The notes under the pieces: model-generated | Databases searched by the model: none | What the model was told of the DNA's origin: nothing | What the model saw: the letters and a program-made list of their open reading frames with translations, nothing else | Program-made: the position numbers and the translations under genes | Shown: positions 9,104 through 18,298 of the stretch, in pieces | Position numbering within the stretch: position 1 is the first letter of the stretch | Layout: each line of letters begins with the position of its first letter | From: Pseudomonas xionganensis | Lineage (GTDB): Bacteria > Pseudomonadota > Gammaproteobacteria > Pseudomonadales > Pseudomonadaceae | DNA length: 64,000 nt | Direction: 5' to 3' | Assembly (NCBI RefSeq): GCF_009763245.1 | Contig: NZ_WKJZ01000001.1 | Coordinates: 558,001 to 622,000, forward strand

Positions 9104-9589
9104 ATGACCCAGCCCCCTCTGGCTTCGCGCCCCCACGACCATTCCCATTGCGTCCACCATGCCCTGGCCGAGGCCGAGCACATCTGTGCGCGCCAGGGCC
9201 TGCGTCTGACCGCCCTGCGCAAACGCGTGCTGGAACTGGTCTGGGCCAGCCACAAGCCCCTGGGTGCCTACGATATTCTCGCCGTGCTGAGCGAGGCCGA
9301 TGGTCGCCGCGCCGCGCCACCGACGGTCTACCGGGCCCTGGATTTCCTCCTGGAACATGGCCTGGTGCATCGCATCGCTTCGCTCAATGCCTTTATCGGC
9401 TGCAGCCACCCGGAGCATGCCCATCAGGGTCAGTTCCTCATCTGCCGCAGTTGCCATGCGGCCATCGAGTTGGAGCAGGCCGCCATCAGCGAGGCCATTG
9501 TCGCCGGCGCCGCCGGGGTTGGCTTTGCCGTGGAAGGGCAAACCGTGGAAGTGATCGGCCTCTGTGCCGGCTGTCGGGGGCCTCTATGA
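9104..9589 (+). CDS. zur: Zinc uptake regulator Zur (Fur family)
   Basis: A 161-residue Fur-family repressor (called Np20 in P. aeruginosa). The start is ATG 9104 (MTQPPLASR); a TTG at 9083 would overlap the operator. Features: His-rich N-terminus HDHSHCVHH, winged helix with [15 protein letters not shown] and [19 protein letters not shown], sensor ligands CSHPEHAH, and structural zinc cysteines CRSC and CAGC. Its stop overlaps the znuC start (ATGA), so regulator and transporter are translationally coupled. Confidence 0.93.
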   Translation: MTQPPLASRPHDHSHCVHHALAEAEHICARQGLRLTALRKRVLELVWASHKPLGAYDILAVLSEADGRRAAPPTVYRALDFLLEHGLVHRIASLNAFIGCSHPEHAHQGQFLICRSCHAAIELEQAAISEAIVAGAAGVGFAVEGQTVEVIGLCAGCRGPL

Positions 9590-10392
9590 GCGAGTCACTG
9601 ATTCGTCTGGCGGGTGTCGGCGTGAGCTTTGCCGGTCAGGCGGTGCTGCAGGACGTGCAGCTGAGCGTAAAACCCGGCGAAATCGTCACCCTGATCGGCC
9701 CCAATGGCGCCGGCAAGACCACCCTGGTGAGGGCCGTACTCGGCCTGCTCAAGCCCGACAGTGGCAGCGTCTGGCGCAAGCCCAGGCTGCGCATCGGCTA
9801 TATGCCGCAAAAACTGCATGTGGACGCCACCCTGCCGCTCTCGGTGCTGCGCTTTCTGCGCCTGGTACCTGGAGTGCGGCGTGAACAGGCCCTGGCGGCA
9901 TTGGCCGAGGTGGGCGCCGAGCAGGTGATCGACAGCCCGTTGCAGAGCATCTCCGGCGGCGAGTTGCAGCGCGTGCTGCTGGCCCGCGCCCTGCTGCGCG
10001 AGCCCGAGTTGCTGGTGCTGGACGAACCGGTGCAGGGGGTCGATGTGGCCGGCCAGGCCGAGTTGTACCGGCTGATCACCCAGCTGCGCGACCGCCATGG
10101 CTGTGGCGTGCTGATGGTGTCCCATGATCTGCATCTGGTGATGAGCACCACCGACCAGGTGGTCTGCCTCAACCGCCATGTGTGCTGCTCCGGCCACCCG
10201 GAACAGGTCAGCGGTGACCCTGCCTTTGTCGAGCTGTTCGGCCAGGATGCCAAGAGCCTGGCCATCTACCACCACCATCACGACCATGAACACGACCTGC
10301 ATGGCGCGGTGGTCAGCGATGCACCCGCAGGCCTGAGCATCAAAGGCCCGGTCAAACCCCATATCCACGGAGATGGCTGCAAGCATGGCTGA
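9586..10392 (+). CDS. znuC: Zinc ABC transporter ATPase ZnuC
   Basis: A 268-residue ATPase powering zinc import through ZnuB. Walker [10 protein letters not shown] near residue 40, signature ISGGELQRV, Walker [11 protein letters not shown], and switch MVSHDLH. The C-terminal tail is His-rich ([10 protein letters not shown] and [10 protein letters not shown]), a trait of zinc transporter ATPases. The start is ATG 9586, overlapping the zur stop by four bases. Confidence 0.94.
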   Translation: MSESLIRLAGVGVSFAGQAVLQDVQLSVKPGEIVTLIGPNGAGKTTLVRAVLGLLKPDSGSVWRKPRLRIGYMPQKLHVDATLPLSVLRFLRLVPGVRREQALAALAEVGAEQVIDSPLQSISGGELQRVLLARALLREPELLVLDEPVQGVDVAGQAELYRLITQLRDRHGCGVLMVSHDLHLVMSTTDQVVCLNRHVCCSGHPEQVSGDPAFVELFGQDAKSLAIYHHHHDHEHDLHGAVVSDAPAGLSIKGPVKPHIHGDGCKHG

Positions 10393-11173
10393 TTTTCTCC
10401 TCAACGCCCTGCTCGCCGGCCTGGCTCTGGCGCTGGTCGCCGGCCCCCTGGGTTCCTTCGTGGTGTGGCGGCGTATGGCCTATTTCGGCGACACCCTGTC
10501 CCACGCCGCGCTGCTTGGCGTGGCTCTGGGCCTGATGCTGGATGTCAGCCCGACCCTGGCGGTGACGGTGGGTTGCGTGTTGCTGGCGGTGCTGCTGGTG
10601 ACCCTGCAAAGCCGCCAACCGCTGGCCTCGGACACATTGCTCGGCATCCTCGCCCACAGCACCCTGTCCCTGGGCCTGGTGGTGCTGAGTTTTATGCAGG
10701 ATGTGCGCATCGACCTGATGGGCTACCTGTTCGGCGACCTGCTGGCCGTCGGCCCCACGGACCTGGCCTGGATCATCGGCGGCAGCGCCCTGGTGCTGGT
10801 GCTGCTGACGCTGCTGTGGCGGCCGCTGCTGGCGATCACCGTGCACGAGGAACTGGCGCGGGTCGAAGGCTTGCCGGTGGCCGCAATTCGCCTGAGCCTG
10901 ATGCTGCTGATCGCCGTGGTGATCGCCGTGGCCATGAAGATTGTCGGCGTGCTGCTGATCACCTCCCTGCTGATCATTCCCGCGGCGGCGGCTCAACGCC
11001 ATGCCCGCACCCCGGAGCAGATGGCCTTCGGTGCCAGCCTGCTGGGCATCGTCGCGGTCTGTGGTGGCCTGAGTCTATCCTGGTATCAGGACAGTCCTGC
11101 CGGCCCGTCCATCGTGGTGAGTGCCGCCGCGTTGTTTTTGCTGAGCTTTGCCTGGCCCAGGCGCCGGGCCTGA
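10385..11173 (+). CDS. znuB: Zinc ABC transporter permease ZnuB
   Basis: An ABC-3 family permease of 262 residues with about eight membrane segments. The start is ATG 10385 ([12 protein letters not shown]), as in Pseudomonas ZnuB; an in-frame ATG at 10373 would add four residues. It overlaps the znuC end by 8 bp. The conserved [19 protein letters not shown] segment lies at residues 20-40. Confidence 0.94.
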   Translation: MADFLLNALLAGLALALVAGPLGSFVVWRRMAYFGDTLSHAALLGVALGLMLDVSPTLAVTVGCVLLAVLLVTLQSRQPLASDTLLGILAHSTLSLGLVVLSFMQDVRIDLMGYLFGDLLAVGPTDLAWIIGGSALVLVLLTLLWRPLLAITVHEELARVEGLPVAAIRLSLMLLIAVVIAVAMKIVGVLLITSLLIIPAAAAQRHARTPEQMAFGASLLGIVAVCGGLSLSWYQDSPAGPSIVVSAAALFLLSFAWPRRRA

Positions 11174-11213
11174 ATGGCTGGACGAGGGCGGTTAGCGGCA
11201 TAGGTATGCAACC

Positions 11214-11225
11214 TGGTTATAACCA
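11214..11225. promoter_or_regulatory. 12-bp perfect palindrome upstream of metN promoter
   Basis: TGGTTATAACCA, placed about 18 bp upstream of the predicted -35. It is a possible operator; no regulator is identified. Confidence 0.35.
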
Positions 11226-11242
11226 TAGCGCCACAAAGATTT

Positions 11243-11270
11243 TTGCGACCTAAACGGCGCCAGCTAGACT
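11243..11270 (+). promoter_or_regulatory. Predicted sigma-70 promoter of metNIQ
   Basis: TTGCGA (11243-11248), 16-bp spacer, TAGACT (11265-11270). The transcript would start near 11277, just before a structured leader. Confidence 0.5.
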
Positions 11271-11283
11271 AGCGCCCCTTAAC

Positions 11284-11334
11284 AGCCTCGCCCGAACACC
11301 GCCGCTGTCGGTGACCGACGCCCGAGGCAGCGGC
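11284..11334 (+). promoter_or_regulatory. Structured, possibly pseudoknotted leader RNA of metNIQ
   Basis: GCCTCG (11285-11290) can pair with CGAGGC (11323-11328), and GCCGCTG (11301-11307) with CAGCGGC (11328-11334). These two helices cross, as in an H-type pseudoknot, apart from one shared base. A small hairpin GTCGG-TGA-CCGAC (11307-11319) competes at its first base. The metN start lies 37 nt further on. It does not match SAM or SAH riboswitch sequences that I know. Confidence 0.4.
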
Positions 11335-11370
11335 CTACCCGGCCTGGTAACGAACCCAAAAGGTTTTTTC

Positions 11371-12378
11371 GTGATCGACTTTCAACAAGTCCATAAGGCC
11401 TACCGTGTCGGCAAGCAGGACATTCCTGCCCTGCACGCCACCGACCTGCAGATCGCCCGGGGCGAAGTGTTCGGCCTGATCGGCCACTCCGGCGCCGGCA
11501 AGAGCACCCTGCTGCGCCTGATCAACCGCCTGGAGCAGCCCAGCGGCGGGCGCATCCTGATCGATGGCGAGGACGTCACCGCCCTCGACGCCAGCGGCCT
11601 GCGCCGCTTCCGTCAACAGGTCGGGATGATCTTCCAGCACTTCAATCTGCTGTCTTCAAAGACCGTGGCGGACAATGTTGCCCTGCCACTGAAACTGGCC
11701 GGTGAGTTGCCGCGCAGCGCCATCAATGCCCGTGTGGCCGAGTTGCTGGCCCGGGTTGGCCTGCAGGATCACGCCGATAAATACCCGGCGCAGCTCTCCG
11801 GTGGACAGAAGCAGCGCGTCGGCATTGCCCGGGCCCTGGCCACCAAGCCGAAGATTCTGCTGTGCGACGAGGCCACCAGCGCCCTCGACCCGCAGACCAC
11901 GGCCTCGGTGCTGCAACTGCTGGCCGAGATCAACCGCGAGCTGAACCTGACCATCGTGCTGATCACCCACGAGATGGACGTGATCCGCCGCGTCTGTGAC
12001 CGCGTGGCGGTGATGGATGCCGGGGTGATTGTCGAATCCGGCCCGGTGGCCGAGGTCTTTCTGCACCCGCAGCACGCCACCACCAAGCGTTTCGTGCAGG
12101 AAGCCGAGCAGATCGATGAGAACGAGCAACGCGATGATTTTGCCCATGTCGCCGGGCGTATCCTGCGCCTGACCTTCCAGGGCGAAGCCACCTACGCACC
12201 GCTGCTGGGCACCGTGGCGCGTGAGACCGGGGTGGATTACAGCATCCTCGCCGGGCGCATCGACCGGATCAAGGACACCCCCTACGGCCAGCTGACCCTG
12301 GCCCTGACCGGCGGCGACCTCGACGCCGCGCTGGCGCGCTTTGAAGCCGCCGACGTGCATCTGGAGGTGCTGCGCTGA
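11371..12378 (+). CDS. metN: Methionine ABC transporter ATPase MetN
   Basis: A 335-residue ATPase of the D-/L-methionine importer. The start is GTG 11371 ([13 protein letters not shown]), matching Pseudomonas MetN; the frame is open further upstream but that is leader. Walker A GHSGAGKS near residue 38, signature LSGGQKQRV, Walker [12 protein letters not shown], switch LITHEMDV, then a C-terminal NIL domain (about 265-335), which in E. coli MetN binds methionine and inhibits transport. The stop overlaps the metI ATG. Confidence 0.95.
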   Translation: MIDFQQVHKAYRVGKQDIPALHATDLQIARGEVFGLIGHSGAGKSTLLRLINRLEQPSGGRILIDGEDVTALDASGLRRFRQQVGMIFQHFNLLSSKTVADNVALPLKLAGELPRSAINARVAELLARVGLQDHADKYPAQLSGGQKQRVGIARALATKPKILLCDEATSALDPQTTASVLQLLAEINRELNLTIVLITHEMDVIRRVCDRVAVMDAGVIVESGPVAEVFLHPQHATTKRFVQEAEQIDENEQRDDFAHVAGRILRLTFQGEATYAPLLGTVARETGVDYSILAGRIDRIKDTPYGQLTLALTGGDLDAALARFEAADVHLEVLR

Positions 12379-13055
12379 TGGACGCCCTACTGACTCGCTT
12401 CTTACCCAACGTCGACTGGACGGAAATCGGCTACGCCAGCCTGGATACCCTGAGCATGCTCGGCGGCTCCATGCTGTTTACCGTGTTGCTGGGCCTGCCG
12501 CTGGGGGTGCTGCTGTTCCTGACCAGCCCCCGGCAGATGTTTGAACAGAAGGCCCTCTACGGGGTGCTGTCGCTGCTGGTAAATATCCTGCGCTCGGTGC
12601 CGTTCGTGATCCTGCTGATCGTGATGATCCCCTTCACCGTGATCCTCACCGGCACCTCCCTGGGTGTCGCCGGCGCCATCCCGCCGCTGGTGGTGGGGGC
12701 CACGCCGTTCTTCGCGCGCCTGGTGGAAACCGCCCTGCGCGAGGTGGACCGCGGCATTATCGAGGCGACCCAGGCCATGGGTGCGACCACCCGGCAGATC
12801 GTGGTCAACGCCCTGCTGCCTGAGGCGCTGCCCGGGATTATCGCGGCCATCACCGTAACCGCCATTACCCTGGTGTCCTACACCGCCATGAGCGGCCTGA
12901 TCGGCGGCGGCGGCTTGGGCGACCTGGCGGTGCGCTACGGTTACCAGCGTTATCAGCCGGACGTGATGGCCGTCACCGTGATTCTGCTGCTGGTGCTGGT
13001 GCAGGTGCTGCAGAGCGTCGGCGACAAGCTGGTGGTGCATTTTTCCCGTAAGTAA
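12378..13055 (+). CDS. metI: Methionine ABC transporter permease MetI
   Basis: A 225-residue inner-membrane permease with about five membrane helices and the EAA-type coupling loop EATQAMGATTRQIV near residue 131. TGATG overlap with metN implies translational coupling. Together with MetN and MetQ it forms a complete methionine importer. Confidence 0.95.
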   Translation: MDALLTRFLPNVDWTEIGYASLDTLSMLGGSMLFTVLLGLPLGVLLFLTSPRQMFEQKALYGVLSLLVNILRSVPFVILLIVMIPFTVILTGTSLGVAGAIPPLVVGATPFFARLVETALREVDRGIIEATQAMGATTRQIVVNALLPEALPGIIAAITVTAITLVSYTAMSGLIGGGGLGDLAVRYGYQRYQPDVMAVTVILLLVLVQVLQSVGDKLVVHFSRK

Positions 13056-13108
13056 AGCGTTTAGACCGCGGCCACCCGCCGCTCCCAACCGATCCCACAA
13101 GGAGTCTG

Positions 13109-13882
13109 ATGATGAAAAAACTGATCGCCGCCGTTGCGGCCCTGGCCGCTTTCTCGGCTCAAGCCGAAAGCCTGAATGTCGCCGCCACCGCCGTACCCCA
13201 CGCGGAAATCCTCGAATTCGTCAAACCGGCCCTGGCCGCCGAGGGCGTGGAGCTGAATATCAAGGTGTTCACCGACTATGTGCAGCCCAACGTGCAGGTG
13301 GCCGAGAAGCGTCTGGACGCCAACTTCTTCCAGCACCAGCCCTACCTGGATGAGTTCAACAAGAGCCGCGGCACCCAGCTGGTGAGCATCGCCGGCGTGC
13401 ATGTCGAGCCGTTCGGCGCCTATTCGCACAAGCACAAGAGCCTGGCCGACGTGCCCCAGGGCGCCAATGTGGTGATCCCCAATGACGCCACCAATGGCGG
13501 CCGCGCCCTGCTCCTGCTGCAGAAGGCCGGGCTGATCAGCCTCAAGCCTGAAGCCGGTATCCTCGCCACGCCGAAAGACATCGTGGAGAACACCAAGGCC
13601 ATCAAGGTACGTGAGCTGGAAGCGGCCACCCTGCCGCGGGTGCTGACCCAGGTCGACCTGGCGCTGATCAACACCAACTACGCCCTGGAAGCCAAGCTCA
13701 AGCCGACCCAGGACGCCCTGGTGATCGAAGGCAGCGACTCGCCCTATGTGAATATCCTGGTCACCCGCGCCGACAGCCAGGACAACGTTGCCCTGCAGAA
13801 ACTGGCCAAGGCCCTGAACAGCGCCGAGGTCAAAGCCTTTATCGAGGAGAAATATCAGGGCGCCGTGGTACCGGCCTTCTGA
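13109..13882 (+). CDS. metQ: Methionine ABC transporter substrate-binding protein MetQ
   Basis: A 257-residue NlpA/MetQ family receptor. It has a signal peptide (MMKKLIAAVAALAAFSAQA) without a clear lipobox Cys, so it looks like a soluble periplasmic form, unlike lipoprotein E. coli MetQ. The mature part begins ESLNVAATAVPHAEILEFV. A good ribosome site AAGGAG precedes the two possible starts 13109 and 13112. It is third in the metNIQ operon. Confidence 0.93.
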   Translation: MMKKLIAAVAALAAFSAQAESLNVAATAVPHAEILEFVKPALAAEGVELNIKVFTDYVQPNVQVAEKRLDANFFQHQPYLDEFNKSRGTQLVSIAGVHVEPFGAYSHKHKSLADVPQGANVVIPNDATNGGRALLLLQKAGLISLKPEAGILATPKDIVENTKAIKVRELEAATLPRVLTQVDLALINTNYALEAKLKPTQDALVIEGSDSPYVNILVTRADSQDNVALQKLAKALNSAEVKAFIEEKYQGAVVPAF

Positions 13883-13894
13883 TTTAGGCCAGCT

Positions 13895-13928
13895 GCGCGG
13901 CAAGGCTCTGCCAGGCGTATTGCCGCGC
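13895..13928 (+). terminator. Hairpin after metQ
   Basis: GCGCGGCAA / TTGCCGCGC, perfect 9-bp arms with a 16-nt loop, starting 13 bp after the metQ stop. It has no real T tract, so termination is only probable. Confidence 0.45.
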
Positions 13929-14044
13929 GTTGTAAGCCCCAGCGCTCAGGCGGGCAAAAGGCCGAAACATTCTGTGGCTAGCCAGGGCCGAGTGAGCCGG
14001 GCAAGATGCCGCGCAGTGTTCCATTCATCAAGAGAAGCACAAGC

Positions 14045-14890
14045 ATGCAGCGTTTCCTTAGCTTCGCCCTGGCCATGTTCCTTGGCCTGGGACTCGGTAC
14101 CGCCAGTTTCGACGCCGAGGCCAAGCGCCTGGGTGGCGGTAAATCCTTTGGTTCGGCGCCCAGCCACCAGGCCCGTCAGGCCCCCACTCAGCAGCAGAGC
14201 GCAGCCACCAACAGCACCGCTCGCCAGCAGCCTGCTGCCGCCAGCGGTGCATCGCGCTGGCTCGGCCCGTTGGCCGGTATCGCTGCCGGTGGCCTGCTGG
14301 CCGCCATGCTCTTCGGTGACGGCTTCGAAGGGCTGCAGATCATGGACATGCTGATCTTCGGTCTGATCGCCTTCCTGCTGTTCCGCTTCCTCGCCGCGCG
14401 TCGCCAGCAGGCCGCTACAGCCAATGGCGCACCGCTGCAGCGGGAAATGCCGGGCCAGGCCGCATCCGGCTCGATCTTCGGTGGCAGTGCCGCAGCGATC
14501 AAACCGGTGATCAATGCCCCGGCCTGGTTCAACGAGCAGAGCTTTGTCAGCGCCGGTCGTGAGCATTTCCTCAGCCTGCAGCAGCACTGGGATGCCAACG
14601 AGATGGACAAGATTGCCGAGTTCGTCACCCCGCAACTGCTGGCCTTCCTCATGCGTGAGCGCGCCGATCTCGGTGATGGCTTCCAGTCCACCTATATCGA
14701 CAACCTCGATGTACAGCTGGACGGTGTGGATGACCTGAGCGACAAGACCGTGGCCACCCTGACCTTTACCGGTGTGGCCAAGACCTCGCGTTTCGACCAG
14801 GGCGAAGCCTTCAGCGAAAGCTGGCGCCTGGAGCGCGAAGTGGGTGAAAACCAGCCCTGGCTGGTAGCCGGTATCCGCCAGAACGGCTGA
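14045..14890 (+). CDS. Tim44-like domain membrane protein
   Basis: A 281-residue protein with a signal/anchor (MQRFLSFALAMFLGLGLG), a Gln/Ala/Ser-rich segment (about 35-75), hydrophobic stretches around 85-120 ending FLLFRFLAARR, and a C-terminal Tim44-like domain (about 160-280). The domain name comes from mitochondrial import, but its bacterial role is unsettled. ATG 14045 follows the weak site AGAGAAG. It stands alone between metQ and a bidirectional terminator. Confidence 0.8.
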   Translation: MQRFLSFALAMFLGLGLGTASFDAEAKRLGGGKSFGSAPSHQARQAPTQQQSAATNSTARQQPAAASGASRWLGPLAGIAAGGLLAAMLFGDGFEGLQIMDMLIFGLIAFLLFRFLAARRQQAATANGAPLQREMPGQAASGSIFGGSAAAIKPVINAPAWFNEQSFVSAGREHFLSLQQHWDANEMDKIAEFVTPQLLAFLMRERADLGDGFQSTYIDNLDVQLDGVDDLSDKTVATLTFTGVAKTSRFDQGEAFSESWRLEREVGENQPWLVAGIRQNG

Positions 14891-14909
14891 TCGATCCGCT
14901 GCGTTAAAC

Positions 14910-14942
14910 AAAAAACCCGAAGCCATGGCTTCGGGTTTTTTC
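14910..14942. terminator. Bidirectional terminator
   Basis: AAAAAACCCGAAGCC-AT-GGCTTCGGGTTTTTT between convergent Tim44-like and SCO genes. A-tract and T-tract make it work both ways. Confidence 0.93.
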
Positions 14943-14955
14943 TTTTCCGGGCGCC

Positions 14956-15588
14956 TCAGGAACCTGAGATCAGCCCGGGTAGCTGGGCGGCCAGCTTGGC
15001 GTTGTTGATCGGCGCGCGGATAAAGCCGCGCTGGCGGCCGTCCGGGTCGATGATCACCAGGTTGCCGCTGTGATCCACGGTGTAGTTGTCCTGGCTGGTA
15101 TCGGCGGGGATATAGGGAATGCTCACCGCGTTGGCGAATTTCTGCAGGTTGGCTTCTTCTCCGGTGAGGCCGAGGAAGCCGGCATCGAAGTAGTCCAGGT
15201 ATTTCTTCAGCTGCTCCGGGGTATCACGCTTGGGGTCGACGCTGACCAGCACCATACGCAGGCGTTCACGGGTTTCTTCCGGCAGCTGGCCTTGCAGCTG
15301 GCGCAGCTGGGCCAGGGTGGCCGGGCAGATATCCGGGCAGTAGGTATAGCCGAAGAACAGCAGGCTCCACTGGCCCTTGAGCTGGTCGGTCTGCACCACC
15401 TGGCCGCTCTGGTCGAGCAATTCCAGGGCCGGCAGGCTGCGGCTCTGCGGCAGCAGCACGATACCGGCGTCGAGCAGTACCGTGGGATCCCCCTGGCCTT
15501 TGCTGCTCAGTACTTTGTTGACGGTCAGGCCGAGCACCAGGGCAACCAGGGCGACAAGGACGAAAACGGTGATCTGGGTACGGGTCAT
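14956..15588 (-). CDS. SCO1/SenC family cytochrome oxidase copper chaperone
   Basis: A 210-residue membrane-anchored thioredoxin-fold protein that helps load the CuA site of cytochrome oxidase. The start is ATG 15588 (MTRTQITVFVLVALVALVLG, the anchor helix). Copper ligands are visible as CPDIC near residue 93 and a His in YTVDHSG. It is the last gene of the oxidase and assembly cluster, as in PA0105-PA0114. Confidence 0.92.
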   Translation of the reverse strand: MTRTQITVFVLVALVALVLGLTVNKVLSSKGQGDPTVLLDAGIVLLPQSRSLPALELLDQSGQVVQTDQLKGQWSLLFFGYTYCPDICPATLAQLRQLQGQLPEETRERLRMVLVSVDPKRDTPEQLKKYLDYFDAGFLGLTGEEANLQKFANAVSIPYIPADTSQDNYTVDHSGNLVIIDPDGRQRGFIRAPINNAKLAAQLPGLISGS

Positions 15589-15606
15589 GGGGCCTCTGAG
15601 TCTATT

Positions 15607-15727
15607 TACGATCTCGCGAGCTAGAGCCATGCAAGGCAAAAACAGGCGAAGAAGCGGAGTTTACTGATGTAAATGAGCATTCTGAGCCTGTTTTTAACGC
15701 AGCAGGGCCGACGCGCAGCAGATCGTA
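15607..15727. repeat. Long palindromic dispersed repeat (copy 1)
   Basis: Between cyoE and the SCO gene, nested inverted repeats: TACGATCT (15607-15614) with AGATCGTA (15720-15727), AAAAACAGGC (15638-15647) with GCCTGTTTTT (15686-15695), and TTTAC with GTAAA at the tip. The core CAAGGCAAAAACAGGCGAAG... recurs at 63916 near the right end. I recall such elements as common in Pseudomonas intergenic DNA; no protein is encoded. Confidence 0.8.
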
Positions 15728-15736
15728 GACAGGCTC

Positions 15737-16636
15737 TCAGATATTGAGCAGCAGATAGTGATCCACCAGCAGGGCGATAAACAGCAGGAACAGGTACCAG
15801 ATACTGTACTTGAAGGTGTTGATCGCCGCGTGCGGCCGGCTGTCACGGTACAGCACCCAGGCCCAGAACAGGAAGCGCCCGCCCAGCAGCACCGCACAGG
15901 CCAGATACAGCAGGCCGCTCATATGGATGGCGAAGGGCAGCAGGGTGACGGCAAACATCACCAGGGTGTAGAGCAGGATATGCACCTTGGTGTAGTGCTC
16001 ACCGTGGGTCACCGGCAGCATGGGGATATCGGCCTTGGCGTATTCGGCCTTGCGGTGGATGGCCAGGGCCCAGAAGTGCGGTGGGGTCCAGGCGAAGATG
16101 ATCAGCACCAGCAGCAGCGGCTCGGCACTGATATGCCCGGTGACCGCGACCCAGCCCAGCAGCGGCGGCGCGGCGCCAGCCAGGCCACCGATGACGATAT
16201 TCTGCGGTGTGGCGCGCTTGAGAAAGCCGGTGTAGAGCACCGCATAACCCAGCAGCGAGGCCAGCGTCAGCCAGGCGGCCAGTTCGTTGGTAAAGGTCAG
16301 CAGCAAGGCCATGCCGGCCACGGCCAGCAGCAGGGCAAAGCCCAGGGCCGCCGTCGGTGACACCCGCCCGGCGGTGACCGGGCGCTTGAGGGTGCGCGCC
16401 ATGATCGAGTCGATACGCCGATCCACCACATGGTTGACCGCCGCAGCGGCGCCGGCACACAGGCCGATGCCCAGATTGCCGAAGATCAGCACCTGCCAGG
16501 GCACCCCGGCACGGGTGGCGAGGAACATGCCGACCAGGGAGGTGATCAGCATCAGCACCACCACCCGTGGCTTGGTCAGTTCCAGATAGTCCCGCCAGCT
16601 GGCGTGGGCCTGGTGTTCGCGCAGTAGAGTAGCCAT
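15737..16636 (-). CDS. cyoE: Protoheme IX farnesyltransferase (haem O synthase)
   Basis: A 299-residue UbiA-family prenyltransferase that adds a farnesyl group to haem b to make haem O. The Asp-rich motif [16 protein letters not shown] is near residue 70; a second loop motif follows. About nine membrane helices. It lies 24 bp downstream of ctaA, which converts haem O to haem A, so the pair supplies haem to the oxidase encoded upstream. Confidence 0.95.
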   Translation of the reverse strand: MATLLREHQAHASWRDYLELTKPRVVVLMLITSLVGMFLATRAGVPWQVLIFGNLGIGLCAGAAAAVNHVVDRRIDSIMARTLKRPVTAGRVSPTAALGFALLLAVAGMALLLTFTNELAAWLTLASLLGYAVLYTGFLKRATPQNIVIGGLAGAAPPLLGWVAVTGHISAEPLLLVLIIFAWTPPHFWALAIHRKAEYAKADIPMLPVTHGEHYTKVHILLYTLVMFAVTLLPFAIHMSGLLYLACAVLLGGRFLFWAWVLYRDSRPHAAINTFKYSIWYLFLLFIALLVDHYLLLNI

Positions 16637-16660
16637 AGGGTCTCTCCTTGATTGTTCTTG

Positions 16661-17689
16661 TTATTTGCCCAACGCGGCCAGTTCGGGCGCGGCATAGCGC
16701 TCGGACTGCCGCAGGGACAGGCGCAGCTGATAGTTGATCAGGACCAGACACAGCAACAGCAGGGCGCCGCCCAGGTTGTGCGCCACCGCCACCAGCAGCG
16801 GCAGATGGAAGATCACGTTACTGATGCCCAGGGCGACCTGCAGGGTCAGAGCCATTAGCAGCAGCCCGGCCAGATGTGGCAGCCCGCTGGCTTTCAGGCG
16901 CCAGGCCAGCAACAGCAGGACCAGGCTGACCAGCAGGGCGCCGATGCGGTGGCTCATATGGATGGCGGTGCGGGCATCGCTGTCCAGTTGCCCGCCCAGG
17001 TAGTTGGGGCCGATCTGCTGGGTCAGGTGGAAACCGTTGGCGAAGTCCATGGCCGGCCACCACTCGCCATGGCAGGTGGGCAGGTCGACGCAGGCCACCG
17101 CCGCATAGTTGCTGCTGACCCAACCGCCCAGGGCGATCTGCCCGATCACCAGCAACAATGCGGCGGCGGCCAGGGCACGCAGGCGCGGGCTGAAATTCAG
17201 GGGCGCAAAGCGCCCGGACAGACGCAGGGTCAGCAGGAACAGCAGGCTCAGGGTGGCAAAACCGCCGAGCAGATGGGCGGTGACGATCTGCGGCCAGAGC
17301 TTGAGGGTGACGGTCCACATGCCGAAGGCCGCCTGCAGAGTGACCAGGCCGAGCAGGAACAGCGGCAGCTTCAGCGGCTGCCCGTCCTGATCACGGCGGC
17401 GCAGGGCCTGCACGGCCAGCCCGAGGATGACCAGACCCAGGGTGCCGGCAAAGTAACGGTGGATCATCTCGTACCAGCCCTTGGCCACTTCCACTGGTGC
17501 CTCGGGGAAGCGCGCCTCGGCGATGGCCTGCTTGTGCTCGCTCATGGGCACGCCGATAAAACCATAGCAGCCGGGCCAGTCCGGGCAGCCGAGGCCGGCG
17601 TGGGTCAGCCGGGTATAGGCGCCAAGGACCACCACCACCACCGCCAGCAAGGTGGCAAACAGGGCAAAACGGTATCCGGGTTTGCGCAT
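16661..17689 (-). CDS. ctaA: Haem A synthase (CtaA/Cox15)
   Basis: A 342-residue multi-spanning oxygenase turning haem O into haem A. It shows the first-loop Cys pair GCPDWPGCYG (near residue 34) and several conserved His residues (EMIHRYFAGTLG, VTAHLLGG, HMSHRIGAL, AVAHNLGGA) that bind the two haems. It is in the oxidase assembly cluster between cyoE and a small anchored protein. Confidence 0.95.
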   Translation of the reverse strand: MRKPGYRFALFATLLAVVVVVLGAYTRLTHAGLGCPDWPGCYGFIGVPMSEHKQAIAEARFPEAPVEVAKGWYEMIHRYFAGTLGLVILGLAVQALRRRDQDGQPLKLPLFLLGLVTLQAAFGMWTVTLKLWPQIVTAHLLGGFATLSLLFLLTLRLSGRFAPLNFSPRLRALAAAALLLVIGQIALGGWVSSNYAAVACVDLPTCHGEWWPAMDFANGFHLTQQIGPNYLGGQLDSDARTAIHMSHRIGALLVSLVLLLLAWRLKASGLPHLAGLLLMALTLQVALGISNVIFHLPLLVAVAHNLGGALLLLCLVLINYQLRLSLRQSERYAAPELAALGK

Positions 17690-17713
17690 AACAGCTCCTT
17701 CGTCTGGTCAGGC

Positions 17714-18298
17714 TCAACCGATTTGCGAGATTTTCAGCAGGAAGCGCAGGTCATCGAGGATGCCCTTGGGCTGGCTGTTCACGTCATAACGGAGCACCAG
17801 ATTGCCCAGGGGGTCGACCAGCCACAGTTGCGGCTCGCCGCTCTGACCAGCCAGCTGGCTGTAGGCCCGGGTGTCCAGTTGCAGACGCGCCAGCTGTGGG
17901 TACTCACGGCGCAGTTTGGCGTCGTACTCGGCGTCCAGCGGGGTGGCCGTGGCCAGGCCATGGCTGGCGCGGCTGACTTCGCGATTGAGGCCGATATGGA
18001 TCTGTCGGGCGAGAAACACCAGCTCCTGGCAGTCGCGCTCGCAGGCGCCAGGTGCGGTCACCAGCAGCTGCCAGCGTTCTGTGTTGGCGCCACGGATACC
18101 CAGATCCTGCAGGGTCTGCCCGGTGCCGAGTAGCTCGCCGTGGTAGCTGCGGGTTTCCGGTACCCAGAAGCGCCACTGGTACATGGCGCTGGCCAGCAGC
18201 ATGGGGGCGATCACCACCGCGAGGATCATGATCAGTTGCAGACGCCCGCGGCGGCGCTGGTCGAGCGGAATTTCAGACTGAGTGATGGCTGGGTTCAT
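17714..18298 (-). CDS. Membrane-anchored cytochrome oxidase cluster protein (PA0111-like)
   Basis: A 194-residue protein with one N-terminal helix (about residues 20-40, LQLIMILAVVIAPMLLASAMYQ) and a periplasmic part. A weakly SCO-like region has the pair CERDCQE near residue 98. The start is ATG 18298 (MNPAITQSEIPLDQRRRGR), overlapping the SURF1 end by 26 bp. Its position in the oxidase operon is conserved in Pseudomonas; an assembly role is likely but not shown. Confidence 0.75.
   Translation of the reverse strand: MNPAITQSEIPLDQRRRGRLQLIMILAVVIAPMLLASAMYQWRFWVPETRSYHGELLGTGQTLQDLGIRGANTERWQLLVTAPGACERDCQELVFLARQIHIGLNREVSRASHGLATATPLDAEYDAKLRREYPQLARLQLDTRAYSQLAGQSGEPQLWLVDPLGNLVLRYDVNSQPKGILDDLRFLLKISQIG

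Noticed and set aside
9047..9541. N-terminal extension of znuA through the zur region
   Set aside because: It is antisense to zur and would bury the signal peptide. GTG 9046 gives a normal ZnuA.
9148..9885. Long plus-strand frame upstream of znuC that would fuse it to a 146-residue extension
   Set aside because: The extension is zur read in another frame. The ZnuC family begins at ATG 9586, which overlaps the zur stop.
11284..11334. SAH or SAM-II riboswitch as the metN leader
   Set aside because: The conserved bases I remember for these classes are not there, so I describe it only as a structured leader.
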